Shown in pieces: positions 26,157-36,418 of a stretch of 64,000 nt of DNA. Source of the stretch: Enterococcus hulanensis (GTDB lineage: Bacteria > Bacillota > Bacilli > Lactobacillales > Enterococcaceae); the NCBI RefSeq assembly GCF_005405485.1, contig NZ_BJED01000014.1, forward strand, positions 3,392 through 67,391. The letters are read 5' to 3'. Every line of letters starts with the position of its first letter. Positions within the stretch are counted from its first letter, which is position 1. Below the pieces are notes generated by a model. It made no database searches. It saw only the letters and a list, made by a program, of their open reading frames with translations, and was not told where the DNA came from. Made by a program: the position numbers and the translations under genes.

Positions 26157-27188
26157 TTATTTTACAAACATCGCATCACCGAAGCTAAAGAAGCGATAAC
26201 GTTCTTCAATCGCATGGTGATATGCCGCTAATGTTTTTTCACGGCCGGCAAATGCACTCACTAACATCACTAAAGTGGATTTTGGCAAATGGAAGTTCGT
26301 CGAAAATGCTTGAACGATCTTAAACTCATAGCCCGGTGTGATGAAGATATCCGTCCAGCCGCTATCCGCTTTGATCTTCCCATTGAATTTCGTACCGATG
26401 GTTTCCAGTGTGCGGATCGACGTTGTTCCAACGGCGATAATCTTTCCGCCATTGTCACGAACCTCATTCAGCTCAGCAGCCGCTTCTTCTGTTAAACGAT
26501 AAAATTCACTGTGCATTTGATGCTCCGCGATATTATCCACACTCACGGGACGGAAAGTTCCCAGTCCAACATGCAAGGTTAAGTAGACTAGTCTTACGCC
26601 CTTTGCGGCGATTTTTTCTAATAGTTCTGGTGTGAAGTGCAACCCAGCAGTCGGTGCTGCGGCCGAACCGTTTTCCTTGGCATAAACGGTTTGATAACGT
26701 TCTGGGTCTTCCAGACGTTCTTTGATGTATGGCGGCAGCGGCATTTCGCCTAATGATTCTAGATTTTCTAAAAATATTCCTTCATATGAAAATTCTACGA
26801 TTCGCCCACCGTGTTCCAGCTCTTTTTTCACTTCTGCTCGTAAACGACCGTCGCCAAAAACGATTTGAGTCCCGACTTTTGCGCGGCGTGCGGGTTTAAT
26901 CAAGGTTTCCCATTCGTCTTTCTGCGTATTGTTTAGCAATAATACTTCTAAATGCCCCCCGGTTTCTGGCTTCTCACCATATAAACGAGCCGGCAACACC
27001 CGAGTATCATTCATCACCAAGGCGTCTCCTGAGTTTAATTCATCAATAATCTCATCAAAATGTTTATCCGCGATCTGACCAGTTTCCCGATCTAAAACTA
27101 ATAAGCGCGAACTATCACGTTTTTCTAGAGGGGTTTGGGCAATTAATTCTTCAGGTAAATCAAAATCAAAATCTTCTGTGGTTAACAT
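26157..27188 (-). CDS. queA: S-adenosylmethionine:tRNA ribosyltransferase-isomerase
   Basis: 343 aa, full length. It transfers the ribosyl group of SAM to preQ1-tRNA, making epoxyqueuosine, the step after Tgt. Motifs: [13 protein letters not shown] at the start, [62 protein letters not shown] and [10 protein letters not shown]. It is monocistronic here, 18 kb from tgt. Confidence 0.97.
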   Translation of the reverse strand: MLTTEDFDFDLPEELIAQTPLEKRDSSRLLVLDRETGQIADKHFDEIIDELNSGDALVMNDTRVLPARLYGEKPETGGHLEVLLLNNTQKDEWETLIKPARRAKVGTQIVFGDGRLRAEVKKELEHGGRIVEFSYEGIFLENLESLGEMPLPPYIKERLEDPERYQTVYAKENGSAAAPTAGLHFTPELLEKIAAKGVRLVYLTLHVGLGTFRPVSVDNIAEHQMHSEFYRLTEEAAAELNEVRDNGGKIIAVGTTSIRTLETIGTKFNGKIKADSGWTDIFITPGYEFKIVQAFSTNFHLPKSTLVMLVSAFAGREKTLAAYHHAIEERYRFFSFGDAMFVK

Positions 27189-27606
27189 AGCTTCTCCTCT
27201 TTTCCTCGGCTATTTTATCATGGGTAACATACAAAGAAAAGTCTCTTGCAGTTTGGTTCGGCTCGCCGTTAAATTAGAAAAGCTCTCATTTTCAGGAAAA
27301 TTTTCCTTTAAATTTAATATTTCGTTTTTTTTAAATCCTCTTTAACTATGCTTATGATAAAAAATGATTGTCTTCCAAAAATCATAAAGGTTATTTTATA
27401 ATCTCCAAAAAAGGATGTTATCACCTTGAAAACAGTCCCAAATGAGCCGGTCATTTGCTTTTTTATCCGCTTTTGTAGCATACTGAAATTATAAGTCTGT
27501 TAAATTTTTTATATTTAAGATACTAAATTCTCTTTGATTAATTACTTCAACGGGAAATTTCTTGTTTAAAAATTTGAACAGACAAAACAGGAATAGGAGT
27601 GTAAAA
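27189..27606. other. Divergent intergenic region of queA and opuC
   Basis: Roughly 420 bp, AT-rich. It holds a short hairpin with T run (AAATGA–GCCGG–TCATTT, then GCTTTTTT; 27440–27465) that could attenuate the opuC transcript, and a weak promoter-like TTGCTT–N18–CATACT (27455–27484). No ORF. Confidence 0.4.
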
Positions 27607-28779
27607 ATGATTGAGTTTGACCACGTTTCTAAGATATACAATGGAAACAAAGTAGCAGTTGAAGACATCAACCTCTCTTTTGATAAAGGAGAATTCATTT
27701 GTTTGATTGGTACCAGCGGCAGCGGAAAAACCACGACGATGCGCATGATCAATCGGATGATCGATCCGACAAAAGGAACGATCAAAATCAATGGTGAAGA
27801 TATCCAAAAGAAAAATCCGGTTGAGTTACGCCGTCAGATCGGTTACGTGATTCAAAATATCGGCCTAATGCCCCATATGACAATCCGCGACAATATTACT
27901 CTTGTCCAACGATTATTAAAGGTAGACAAGGCAGAGCAAAACAAGACAGCAGAAAAAATGATTGATTTAGTCGAGTTGCCTCGCGATATGCTAGATCGCT
28001 ATCCCCATGAATTATCTGGTGGACAGCAGCAGCGGATCGGGGTTGTTCGTGCGCTTGCAGCCGACCAAGATGTCATTTTGATGGATGAACCCTTTGGCGC
28101 TCTTGACCCGATCACCCGTGATTCTTTACAGGACCTTGTGAAAGACCTGCAAGAACGTTTAGGTAAAACCATCGTTTTCGTTACTCACGATATGGATGAA
28201 GCCTTGAAGTTAGCTAGCCGGATCGCCATCATGGATAACGGAAAAGTGATCCAATTTGATACACCGGAAAACATTTTACAAAAACCAGCAAACGAATTCG
28301 TCGAAGAGCTTTTAGGCGAGGACCGTCTATTACAGGCAAAACCTGATACGACAACCGTTGGCGAAATCATGATGCATACTGCCGTTTCCATTACACCAGA
28401 AAAGAGTCTGCAAAACGCGATTCGTCTGATGCGTGAAAAACGGGTGGATACATTATTGGTCGTAGATGAAGAAAAAATCCTAAAAGGATTTGTGGATGTG
28501 GAAACAATTGACCGGGAACGTCGTCATGGCAAAGCTACTAGTATCGGCGATATCATCAATCCGAACGTTTTCTACGTGAAAGAAGCTGCGTTAGTGCGCG
28601 ATAGTTTGCAGCGCATTCTAAAACGCGGCGTAAAATATGTTCCCGTAGTGGACGACAGCAAGCATCTGGTCGGCATCTTAACCAGAGTGTCCTTAGTAGA
28701 TATCATCTATGATGTCCTTTGGGGCGAAGAAGATACTTTTGGCGATGCGGCTGAAAGCATCACCAGCGAGGAGGCGTAA
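27607..28779 (+). CDS. opuCA: Osmoprotectant (betaine/carnitine/choline) ABC transporter, ATPase
   Basis: 390 aa from ATG 27607 ([11 protein letters not shown]) with TAGGAG upstream. Walker A is [10 protein letters not shown], the signature [15 protein letters not shown], Walker [13 protein letters not shown]. Two CBS domains follow at ~255–375 ([13 protein letters not shown]…; VLRD-like [14 protein letters not shown]), as in OpuCA/OpuA ATPases, where they sense ionic strength or c-di-AMP. It starts a four-gene operon with permease, binding lipoprotein and second permease, a complete OpuC layout. Confidence 0.95.
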   Translation: MIEFDHVSKIYNGNKVAVEDINLSFDKGEFICLIGTSGSGKTTTMRMINRMIDPTKGTIKINGEDIQKKNPVELRRQIGYVIQNIGLMPHMTIRDNITLVQRLLKVDKAEQNKTAEKMIDLVELPRDMLDRYPHELSGGQQQRIGVVRALAADQDVILMDEPFGALDPITRDSLQDLVKDLQERLGKTIVFVTHDMDEALKLASRIAIMDNGKVIQFDTPENILQKPANEFVEELLGEDRLLQAKPDTTTVGEIMMHTAVSITPEKSLQNAIRLMREKRVDTLLVVDEEKILKGFVDVETIDRERRHGKATSIGDIINPNVFYVKEAALVRDSLQRILKRGVKYVPVVDDSKHLVGILTRVSLVDIIYDVLWGEEDTFGDAAESITSEEA

Positions 28780-28781
28780 TC

Positions 28782-29417
28782 ATGCAAGCATTCATCAATG
28801 AATATGGTGGGCAAATGCTGACAAAGAGCGCTGAACATTTGTATATCTCCGCCATCGCTCTAGGCCTTGGTATCTTAGTCGCTGTCCCTTTAGGAATCTT
28901 ATTGACTCGGCTGCCAAAAATCGCGAACTTTGTGATCGGGATCGCTAGCGTTTTACAAACTGTCCCTTCGCTTGCTTTATTGGCCTTAATGATTCCCTTT
29001 TTTGGCGTCGGAAAATTACCGGCAGTCGTTGCCCTTTTTATCTATTCGCTCTTACCGATTTTACGAAACACCTTTATCGGAATGAAGAATGTCGATCGCA
29101 ATTATCGTGATGTGGCTAAGGGGATGGGGATGACGAACTTACAGTCGATTTTCTCCGTTGAACTACCAATCGCAATCCCGACTATTATGGCTGGGATTCG
29201 TCTAGCTGCCGTTTATGTTATCGCTTGGGCTACACTAGCTGCCTACATCGGTGCAGGCGGTTTAGGAGATTTGATTTTCAGCGGTTTGAACAACTTCCAA
29301 CCGCCTTTGATTATCGCTGGGACCGTACCAGTCATTTTGATGGCACTGATCGTGGACCTATTATTAGGTTTCTTAGAAGATCGCATGACTCCAGCAGCAT
29401 TAAAGGAGGAGAAGTAA
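28782..29417 (+). CDS. opuCB: OpuC permease subunit 1
   Basis: 211 aa inner-membrane permease with about five to six helices and the coupling-loop region [20 protein letters not shown], which contacts OpuCA. Begins 2 bp after opuCA. Partner of the second permease opuCD. Confidence 0.93.
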   Translation: MQAFINEYGGQMLTKSAEHLYISAIALGLGILVAVPLGILLTRLPKIANFVIGIASVLQTVPSLALLALMIPFFGVGKLPAVVALFIYSLLPILRNTFIGMKNVDRNYRDVAKGMGMTNLQSIFSVELPIAIPTIMAGIRLAAVYVIAWATLAAYIGAGGLGDLIFSGLNNFQPPLIIAGTVPVILMALIVDLLLGFLEDRMTPAALKEEK

Positions 29418-29420
29418 AGA

Positions 29421-30338
29421 ATGAAAAAACTAAAAATAGTTGCTTTACTCGGACTTTCCCTGCTTCTGCTTAGCAGCTGCTCATTTCCTGGTTTAGCCTC
29501 TAACGATAGCGAAGATACGATCGGGATCACTGGCGGAATTACTTCTGAAGCGCAGATTTTGGCTAGTTTAGCCTCTGGCATGATCAAGCATTATACCGAT
29601 CTGGACACGACGATCATTAATAACTTAGCGACAACAACGATCAATCATCAGGCGATGATGAACAATGATGCCTCCATCTCGGCTGCACGTTATACCGGAA
29701 CTGATTTGACGACTACTTTAGGTTTGCCGGCGGAAAAAGATCCGAAAAAAGCCTTCAATACGGTGCAAACTGAATTTGAGAAACGCTATCACCAAACTTG
29801 GTTCACTTCTTACGGTTTTGACAATACGTATGTGTTTCTTGTTCGTAAAGACACCGCAGAAAAATATAATCTGAAAAAAGTCAGCGATTTGAAAAAACAT
29901 GCTGGTGAATTAAAAGCTGGAGTCGATACCGCTTGGATCACTCGTGAAGGCGACGGGTATGACGGCTTCAAAAATGCTTACGGCTTTGAATTTTCTTCAA
30001 TCTTACCCATGCAGATCGGGCTCGTTTACGATGCCGTCGATGCGGGTAAGATGGATATCGTTTTAGGCTATTCAACAGATGGTCGGATCGCCAGCTATGA
30101 TCTTGTGATGCTGGAGGATGATTTGCACTTCTTCCCGCCTTACGATGCTGCTGCAGTTGCCACTGATGAGGTCTTGAAGAAAAATCCGAAGATCCGCACC
30201 GCTTTAAAACGTTTAGAAGGAACCATCACGACCAAAGAAATGCAAAAATTGAACTATCGTGCCGATAACGATTTAGTAGAGCCTTCTGTGGTCGCAGAAG
30301 ATTTCTTGAAGCAGCACAATTATTTCGAAAAGGAGTGA
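29421..30338 (+). CDS. opuCC: OpuC substrate-binding lipoprotein
   Basis: 305 aa. The signal peptide ends in a lipobox, LLLLSSC (Cys ~22), so it is tethered outside the membrane. The mature part has the glycine-betaine-binding fold (GITGGITSEAQILASL, DAVDAGKMDIVLGYSTDGRI, FFPPYDAAAV). Aromatic residues for cation–pi binding of quaternary amines are plausible but cannot be located with certainty. Starts 3 bp after opuCB. Confidence 0.94.
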   Translation: MKKLKIVALLGLSLLLLSSCSFPGLASNDSEDTIGITGGITSEAQILASLASGMIKHYTDLDTTIINNLATTTINHQAMMNNDASISAARYTGTDLTTTLGLPAEKDPKKAFNTVQTEFEKRYHQTWFTSYGFDNTYVFLVRKDTAEKYNLKKVSDLKKHAGELKAGVDTAWITREGDGYDGFKNAYGFEFSSILPMQIGLVYDAVDAGKMDIVLGYSTDGRIASYDLVMLEDDLHFFPPYDAAAVATDEVLKKNPKIRTALKRLEGTITTKEMQKLNYRADNDLVEPSVVAEDFLKQHNYFEKE

Positions 30339-30345
30339 GGCAAAA

Positions 30346-31008
30346 ATGGAAAACATGAATACCCTTCAACAATTCATCACCTATTTCCAAACCAACGGTG
30401 CCTACGTTTTCAGTCAGTTTGTGCGTCACTTCCTGATTTCGATTTATGGGGTGCTGTTTGCATCAATCGTGGGGATTCCAATCGGGATCTTCATTTCAAA
30501 GCATTATAAATTAGCTAACTGGGTGATCCGAATCGCCAATGTCATTCAGACGATTCCTTCACTAGCCATGATCTCGATTTTAATGATCGGTTTAGGCTTA
30601 GGGGTCAACGTCGTCATTTTGACCGTCTTCCTATATTCATTACTGCCGATCATCAAAAATACTTACACCGGCATGCGTCAAGTCGATAAAAATGCGCTGG
30701 ATGTCGGAACTGGAATGGGGATGACATCGTGGCAGCGGCTTTATATGATTGAACTGCCGCTTTCGGTCTCTGTTATTATGGCGGGGATTCGTAATGCGCT
30801 AGTTGTCGCAATTGGGATAACTGCCATCGGTGCTTTCGTCGGAGCCGGCGGTCTGGGGGATATCATTATCCGCGGAACCAATGCCACAGACGGGACTTCC
30901 TTGATTTTAGCCGGTGCATTGCCAACAGCTTTAATGGCGATCATGACCGACTGGATTCTAGGAATCGTAGAACGGAAATTAGACCCCGCGACAAAGACAA
31001 GTAAATAG
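30346..31008 (+). CDS. opuCD: OpuC permease subunit 2
   Basis: 220 aa permease with the same plan as opuCB and coupling loop GMRQVDKNALDVGTGMGMTS. Last gene of the operon, followed by a strong terminator. Confidence 0.93.
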   Translation: MENMNTLQQFITYFQTNGAYVFSQFVRHFLISIYGVLFASIVGIPIGIFISKHYKLANWVIRIANVIQTIPSLAMISILMIGLGLGVNVVILTVFLYSLLPIIKNTYTGMRQVDKNALDVGTGMGMTSWQRLYMIELPLSVSVIMAGIRNALVVAIGITAIGAFVGAGGLGDIIIRGTNATDGTSLILAGALPTALMAIMTDWILGIVERKLDPATKTSK

Positions 31009-31059
31009 AAAAAAGCAATGCTGTTAGAAGTTTTCCCTTCAAACAGCATTGCTTTTTTT
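31009..31059. terminator. Bidirectional terminator after opuCD
   Basis: AAAAGCAATGCTGTT and AACAGCATTGCTTTT arms around a 16-nt loop, with T runs on both sides; it also serves the convergent SorC-type gene. Confidence 0.88.
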
Positions 31060-31062
31060 CAT

Positions 31063-31998
31063 TTAACTATTCAACAATTCATACCCAACTTCTTCATCGC
31101 AAATCAGGACGTTGATCAATTTCCCATTGATTGCTCCCAAGGTTGCCGTCGCTCGCTTCTTCGAGCAGACCGCCCCAATACTGATGGGCGCTAATCGTAG
31201 AGAATCCAGCCCGCTGGAAATCGGAAATTGATTGCGGTATTGAATTTCTTTTCCGTTGATATCAAAAGCACGTCCGATCATCGTTCCCACCGCACCTTCA
31301 GCGACTAGATCATTCAGATCGCGATTGTCTAAGATACCTGAGGAGACCAACGTGTTGCGGGTCGTCTCAATATTTCCGATCCCGCTAAAGGCCACATCGA
31401 TTTTCCGGCCGAGGGAAATATTCAAATCAATTTGCGGCTGCGCCAATAATTCTTCCTGTAATTTCCGCGAATTAACAAAGGCCGGAGCGTTGAAAAATTC
31501 GTGGCGGCCATCTAATTTCTGCGCCAAGCGGAAAACCAGCTCGTTGCCATCCATGACAGTCCGATTGGGACCTAAACTACCGGTTAATTGGACCACATGA
31601 ACATTCTTCAAATCATGAGCCGGGAAGTTTTTCACCATTTTTTCGACGGTCACTCCCCATGAGATCCCCAGCAGCCGATCATTCGCCAATACACCGCTGA
31701 TATAATCTGCCGAAGCCTTCCCCACGTTGTTTAAATCATAGTCATATTCGCCTAAGCCCTTGACCACAATGACTTCTAATAAATCAAACTTTTCCTTTAA
31801 CTGCATCATCAGGGTGTTGTTCCGTTCGAAAGGCGCTTCGATCGAGATTTTAACAATTTGTTTTTCCCGTGCTTCTTCCAGCATTCTGGAAATGGATGGA
31901 CGTGATACCCCAATTATTTTCGCAATATCATTTTGGTTCATCCTATCTAAATAATACAGTTCTGCTACTTTTAATAATGTAGAAATATCATTCGCCAT
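31063..31998 (-). CDS. SorC/DeoR-type sugar-binding regulator
   Basis: 311 aa. The N-terminal HTH (DRMNQNDIAKIIGVSRPSISRMLEEAREK, ~17–45) is followed by the SorC sugar-phosphate-binding domain (ISWGVTVEKMVKNFP, VVQLTGSLGPN, GAVGTMIGRAFDINGK). These regulators sense phosphorylated intermediates of the pathway they control. It is last in an operon with a HAD phosphatase, PTS IIB/IIA, dehydrogenase and IIC, and is the obvious regulator for both arms of the divergent cluster. Confidence 0.92.
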   Translation of the reverse strand: MANDISTLLKVAELYYLDRMNQNDIAKIIGVSRPSISRMLEEAREKQIVKISIEAPFERNNTLMMQLKEKFDLLEVIVVKGLGEYDYDLNNVGKASADYISGVLANDRLLGISWGVTVEKMVKNFPAHDLKNVHVVQLTGSLGPNRTVMDGNELVFRLAQKLDGRHEFFNAPAFVNSRKLQEELLAQPQIDLNISLGRKIDVAFSGIGNIETTRNTLVSSGILDNRDLNDLVAEGAVGTMIGRAFDINGKEIQYRNQFPISSGLDSLRLAPISIGAVCSKKRATATLGAINGKLINVLICDEEVGYELLNS

Positions 31999-32038
31999 TT
32001 TTTCCTCCTAGTTCAAATACCGGTCGAGCATCCTCTAA

Positions 32039-32845
32039 TCATGTAATAAAATCGTCGATCATTTCCAACGCTTTTACTACGCCGTCTTCATCATTTGTTG
32101 GACAATGCCATTTAGCTGCCTGCTTTAATTCAGGTGTAGCATTTCCCATCGCGATCGATTGCGAAAATCTTTCGAACATCGAGAGATCATTTCCATTATC
32201 ACCAACCACAAACACCTGATCATCAGAAATACCGTAATAATTCGCCAGCTCAGCTAAAGCATTTCCTTTACTAACATTTTTCTTGGCAAATTCGATCATG
32301 GTGGGATAGCCCTGAACACATGAATAGTCCTGTGAAAAACGTTGTTCTACCATACTTTTATTCTGTTTAATTATATCGGGGTTATCACAAATAAGCAATT
32401 TGGAATATTTATCATTTGAATCAAGTTCGTTCATTGCACAAACCTTTAAATGATTATTCGTCAAAAAGCAAAATTCCAATGTTCCAACATTGATCATTGG
32501 GAAGGTAGTGGTCGCCCCCTGATCATTCACCGCAATACAGGATAAGCCATTCTCACGACAAAAAATAGTCAGCTCTCGATAATCTGCAAAATCAAGCAGC
32601 TCTTCAGCTAGTTTCTGTCCATGGCCGTTTTGCACCACCGCACCATTGGCGATGACATGATAATCATCGGCAATCCCAGCCGTTTTCGCATGAGGCAAGA
32701 CGCCTGACATTGGGCGTCCCGAACAAAAGGCAAATCGATATGTATCGCAAGCGGCTCTTCGTTGAATCGCCTCAGCTACTTTTTCAGTTAATTTTCCGGT
32801 AGAATCTAGTGCCGTGCCATCAAGATCTAAAGCAATTAAATTCAT
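32039..32845 (-). CDS. HAD-superfamily (Cof-type) phosphatase
   Basis: 268 aa. DLDGTALD at residues 6–13 with the catalytic Asp, the second motif FCSGRP, and VVGDNGNDLSMFE near the end with SIAMGNA. Type IIB cap. Cof-type enzymes dephosphorylate sugar phosphates or flavin nucleotides. In this operon it may relieve accumulation of a polyol- or sugar-phosphate. Confidence 0.9.
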   Translation of the reverse strand: MNLIALDLDGTALDSTGKLTEKVAEAIQRRAACDTYRFAFCSGRPMSGVLPHAKTAGIADDYHVIANGAVVQNGHGQKLAEELLDFADYRELTIFCRENGLSCIAVNDQGATTTFPMINVGTLEFCFLTNNHLKVCAMNELDSNDKYSKLLICDNPDIIKQNKSMVEQRFSQDYSCVQGYPTMIEFAKKNVSKGNALAELANYYGISDDQVFVVGDNGNDLSMFERFSQSIAMGNATPELKQAAKWHCPTNDEDGVVKALEMIDDFIT

Positions 32846-32899
32846 CAGGATTTCCTTTCAAAAAAAAGACTGGACATTCTTATCCAGCCTTTCAAAATA

Positions 32900-33205
32900 T
32901 TATTTTCCCATCTCTTTTAAGGCTTTCAACGCTGCATCTAAAAATGTTTCTTCATCTAATCCAGTCAGCAGCCCAACAGAATTTATTTGCGGAATTCCTT
33001 CTGCGTCTGCTGGATCAATCGGACTAGTGAAAGCGACTAAATCAATATCGCCATTTGCGACTGCCCCTTTGACCATTCCAGGATTGACCTCTTGGATCTC
33101 TACTTCATACCCGTGTTCTTCTAACAATTCTATGATCCGTTCGCCAACCATAGCCGAACTAACTGTACCTGAGCCGCATACAGATAAAACTTTTATTTCT
33201 GTCAT
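32900..33205 (-). CDS. PTS galactitol-type component IIB
   Basis: 101 aa. The phosphorylated Cys lies in VLSVCGSGTVSSAMV (residue ~10), the GatB/lactose-like P-loop. Then a DIDLVAFTSPI segment. It hands phosphate from IIA to the substrate in IIC; its partners are in the same operon. Confidence 0.92.
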   Translation of the reverse strand: MTEIKVLSVCGSGTVSSAMVGERIIELLEEHGYEVEIQEVNPGMVKGAVANGDIDLVAFTSPIDPADAEGIPQINSVGLLTGLDEETFLDAALKALKEMGK

Positions 33206-33283
33206 CGCTATCCCTCCTATTTTAAATAATCTACTGTGTGCTTTTTTTCATTATAGTATAACGCTTACAGCAAATGTTGCTTT

Positions 33284-33748
33284 TTAGAATTTAATTTTGC
33301 TGGTCACCGCTAAAACTTCCTCTGGTGTCTTAGCTGAGCCGATCGCATCCAAGTCTTCTCTGTTTTTAAAAACACTCATTAATTGCCGCAGCAAAGCCAG
33401 CTGCTTCTTCGGATGTTCCATCGCCAGCGGGAAAAAGATATTGCTTTGCAGCTTGATATCGGGACTTCCCATCATAGAAACCTCGATTGGCTCCTTTGTA
33501 ACAACGACACCCATCCCTGGTCGCAAAACATGTTCAGGATCAGTATGAGGAATCGCGATATTATGACCATCCGCCGCTAAGCCAGTCGGAAATACTTTTT
33601 CTCTGGCAATCACTGCATCTACATAGGATGGTTTGACGATCTGCGCCTTTTCAAACTCAGCACCGATCAACTGAATAACTTCTTCAAAGGAATGAATATC
33701 CTGATCGAGTAAAATACAATTTCTTTCAACGAGATTTTTTTCTTCCAT
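33284..33748 (-). CDS. PTS fructose/galactitol-type component IIA
   Basis: 154 aa of the EIIA-Ntr/Fru/Gat fold. The active His is in GHNIAIPHTDPEHV, followed by FFPLAMEHPKKQLALLRQLM. Receives phosphate from HPr for the IIB/IIC pair. 14 bp from the dehydrogenase gene. Confidence 0.93.
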   Translation of the reverse strand: MEEKNLVERNCILLDQDIHSFEEVIQLIGAEFEKAQIVKPSYVDAVIAREKVFPTGLAADGHNIAIPHTDPEHVLRPGMGVVVTKEPIEVSMMGSPDIKLQSNIFFPLAMEHPKKQLALLRQLMSVFKNREDLDAIGSAKTPEEVLAVTSKIKF

Positions 33749-33762
33749 CGCTGCACCTCACC

Positions 33763-34803
33763 TTATTCTTTGTTCGGCTGTAAAACAACTTTGATTTCAT
33801 CGCCAGCCATCACTTGTTCAATCGCTTCTTCCCATTTATCTAATGGATAGATTTTGGTAATCAAACGCTCCGCGTCGATCTTGCCTTGCCTCATCAACTC
33901 TAAAGTCAAATGCCAAGTAGAAGGTTTTTGCGACCGTGAGCCAATGACATTCATTTCTCTTTGAACGATCGAATTCATGTCTAGTTCGTTTAAACTTTTG
34001 GCAAAGACACCCATTTGTACCAGCGTTCCTTTTTGTTTTAAATAATCAAAGATTTTTTTGATCGCCGGCGCCGCACCTGAGCATTCAAAGCAATAATCTG
34101 CGCCTTTTCCGTTGGTAAATTCTTTGATGAGCGCTGTTGCATCTTCTTTCAGCGAATCAATTACCATATCTGCACCTAACTCTTTAGCCGTTTTCAGACG
34201 CTCCGCATCTTGAGTGATCCCTACGACGATTACTTTGGCCTCGACACTTTTTAATACCTGGCTTAAGCATAACCCAATCGGACCAGGCCCGACAATCACT
34301 GCCACATCATTTTTTTCGACTTGCGCTTTTTCCAGACTGGCATGAACACCGCAGGCAATCGGTTCCGTGATTGACGCAGCTAACAGACTGATCTTATCAT
34401 CTAAAATATGAACACTTTCTTCGCGAGTTAGTACATACTCCGCAAAACTGCCATTTACTTGGCTGCCTAAGCCTTTGCGATTCAAGCAAAGGTTGTACTC
34501 TTTGTTATGGCAAGATTCGCACTCGCCGCAAGTAGCAAAGGTCGTTTCGCTGGTGACTAATTGACCTTCTTGTACTTCTGTTACCTTTTCTCCCACCGCT
34601 TCCACAATTCCGGAAAATTCGTGACCCAATACTAACGGAGTCTTCAAGCGGTCATATTCTCCTTTGAAGCCATGAATATCTGTTCCGCAGATGCCGGTAT
34701 AGATAACTTTGATCAAAACTTCTTTGTCTTTTGGAACAGGTTTTTCAATCTCCAGCAACTTCATTTTGTTGTAGCCAGGTTCTGTTTTGACTAGCGCCTT
34801 CAT
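33763..34803 (-). CDS. Zinc-dependent polyol(-phosphate) dehydrogenase, MDR family
   Basis: 346 aa. The catalytic zinc ligands are in GICGTDIHG and LGHEFSG; the structural zinc lobe is CGECESCHNKEYNLC (four Cys). The NAD-binding motif is VGPGPIGLCLSQ. It overlaps IIC by 4 bp. It is similar in layout to sorbitol/threonine dehydrogenases and to the D-arabitol-phosphate dehydrogenase described in Enterococcus avium, and the PTS context means its substrate is probably phosphorylated. A galactitol-1-phosphate dehydrogenase role is the alternative. Confidence 0.87.
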   Translation of the reverse strand: MKALVKTEPGYNKMKLLEIEKPVPKDKEVLIKVIYTGICGTDIHGFKGEYDRLKTPLVLGHEFSGIVEAVGEKVTEVQEGQLVTSETTFATCGECESCHNKEYNLCLNRKGLGSQVNGSFAEYVLTREESVHILDDKISLLAASITEPIACGVHASLEKAQVEKNDVAVIVGPGPIGLCLSQVLKSVEAKVIVVGITQDAERLKTAKELGADMVIDSLKEDATALIKEFTNGKGADYCFECSGAAPAIKKIFDYLKQKGTLVQMGVFAKSLNELDMNSIVQREMNVIGSRSQKPSTWHLTLELMRQGKIDAERLITKIYPLDKWEEAIEQVMAGDEIKVVLQPNKE

Positions 34804-36203
34804 GCAACCACCTTTTCTTTGGGACCATCATTTTTTTCACCTTCCAAGAAACTCCAAACAGCTTGTTTGTTTTTCTTGAATAAGACATACATCGCTAAGT
34901 AAAGCACGACCACGATACCCATCCATAAGAAGTTCCCCGACAAGAATGCTAAGAAAATCAATGCCATTACCGGATTGTATAAAATCCCGAAACTAGTAAT
35001 CATCATGGCACCCTCAGGAATATTCACACCAACCTGAGCGGCAACTTCTGTAAAGTAAGGAGCAGTTAAAGTACAAACATATAATCCGATCGTAAACCAG
35101 ATAATACCTGAGATCACGCCTTTGAAGATGTTCCCTTTTGAAATACAAATAATCATTTCTACCATATATGGCAAGGCGATCAAGTCAACCAGCGGCAAGG
35201 TTTCGTTGCCTGGCAAGATCATCGCCAACAATACCATGATCGGAATCAAAATCAGACCTGTCATCAACGTTGCCGGTTCGCCATAGCCAACCGCATCATT
35301 CACTGAAAGCATCCATTCACGATTCTTTCCGCTGCCTTTTGCCGTTTTCTTACTAGCGTTCGTCAAGCTGGTAAATGCTGAAGCAAAGATACTCGCAACC
35401 CGCGGGAAAATCGCCATAACTGCTGATACGGCAAGTCCCATTGTCAGAACACTGCCCCAGCCGTCTAATGTAGTTAACGTATTCAAATTCCCCATGATCC
35501 CAATCAGCAAACCAAGAAACAGTCCTAAAGTGACCGGCTCTCCTAAGAAGCCTAATTTCTTCTTCAAGGTTGCCGGGTCCCAATTGATCTTGCCTGCACC
35601 TAATTTGTCTAAAATCCAATTCATTATGATCGCATAAGGTACCGAGGTGACGTGGTGGGGTGCCGTCAAGGTCGTTCCTGGTAGATTGTAGTAATTCGCC
35701 CAGCGTTTGGCGATCACTTCTCCCAGCAGCATCACGTATAAGTTCTGAACGATCATACAAGCCATCGCTAATGCCATGTTGTCTGTGATCAGATAAATCA
35801 TTGACCCCCAGACCATGAAGGAATAGTTATTCCACATGTCACTCGGCATAAATACATCGGTCCATTTAATTAAGAATAATGCCACTTGCAGGACCAATCC
35901 TACTACTAAGAAAACCACACCTACTTGAGTAGAGTAAGCAATAACGGAAGTCGCCTGCCAACCTGTATCAAATACTGGCAATTTGACACCTGTTTGCTCA
36001 ACCATATTATTGATAACTGGTGTAACGATTGGAACAAATGAATTAACGATCAAATTGAATCCCGTTAATCCGATCCCAGCATTCAAAGCAGACTGGAAGG
36101 CCTTTTTAGGTTTGACCTTTAAAAATAAGGCCACGATGAACAACATCACTGGTACGACGACGGCAGCACCAAATGAACTTAAGATATTTTGTAACAACTC
36201 CAC
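34800..36203 (-). CDS. PTS galactitol-type component IIC
   Basis: 467 aa from GTG 36203 (reading MELLQNILSSFG), preceded by AAAGGAGG; a longer frame from further upstream would lack a ribosome site. It is a polytopic membrane protein with the GatC family features FLKVKPKKAFQSALNAGIGLTGFN, WNNYSFMVWGSMIYL and NDAVGYGEPATLMTGLI. First gene of the operon IIC–dehydrogenase–IIA–IIB–HAD–SorC. Confidence 0.93.
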   Translation of the reverse strand: MELLQNILSSFGAAVVVPVMLFIVALFLKVKPKKAFQSALNAGIGLTGFNLIVNSFVPIVTPVINNMVEQTGVKLPVFDTGWQATSVIAYSTQVGVVFLVVGLVLQVALFLIKWTDVFMPSDMWNNYSFMVWGSMIYLITDNMALAMACMIVQNLYVMLLGEVIAKRWANYYNLPGTTLTAPHHVTSVPYAIIMNWILDKLGAGKINWDPATLKKKLGFLGEPVTLGLFLGLLIGIMGNLNTLTTLDGWGSVLTMGLAVSAVMAIFPRVASIFASAFTSLTNASKKTAKGSGKNREWMLSVNDAVGYGEPATLMTGLILIPIMVLLAMILPGNETLPLVDLIALPYMVEMIICISKGNIFKGVISGIIWFTIGLYVCTLTAPYFTEVAAQVGVNIPEGAMMITSFGILYNPVMALIFLAFLSGNFLWMGIVVVLYLAMYVLFKKNKQAVWSFLEGEKNDGPKEKVVA

Positions 36204-36254
36204 AATAATTCCTCCTTTTATTGAACTTTTTTTCACTTGTTAGAACTTATGAAA

Positions 36255-36283
36255 AGTATCGCATGGGTTTTTCGTTCTGTCAA
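36255..36283 (-). promoter_or_regulatory. Promoter of the Gat-type PTS operon
   Basis: Minus strand: TTGACA (36278–36283), 17-bp spacer, GATACT (36255–36260) with extended TG. Confidence 0.7.
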
Positions 36284-36292
36284 CACTTTTAT

Positions 36293-36306
36293 TGAAAACG
36301 ATTGCA
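36293..36306. promoter_or_regulatory. cre-like box in the divergent promoter region
   Basis: TGAAAACGATTGCA matches the CcpA consensus except one weak position. It lies 10 bp upstream of the minus-strand -35 and 57 bp upstream of the plus-strand -35, so glucose control of both arms is likely. Confidence 0.6.
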
Positions 36307-36362
36307 CTGGACTTATATCTATCGTTATTACTATTAAAGGATGAAAAACGACAAAAGATATA

Positions 36363-36391
36363 TTGACATTTGTTCTTTATGATGAAATAAT
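36363..36391 (+). promoter_or_regulatory. Promoter of the aldolase–transketolase operon
   Basis: TTGACA (36363–36368), 17-bp spacer, AATAAT (36386–36391); GGAGG follows at 36407–36411. Confidence 0.75.
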
Positions 36392-36418
36392 GTAAAAAAC
36401 AACATTGGAGGTATCGTT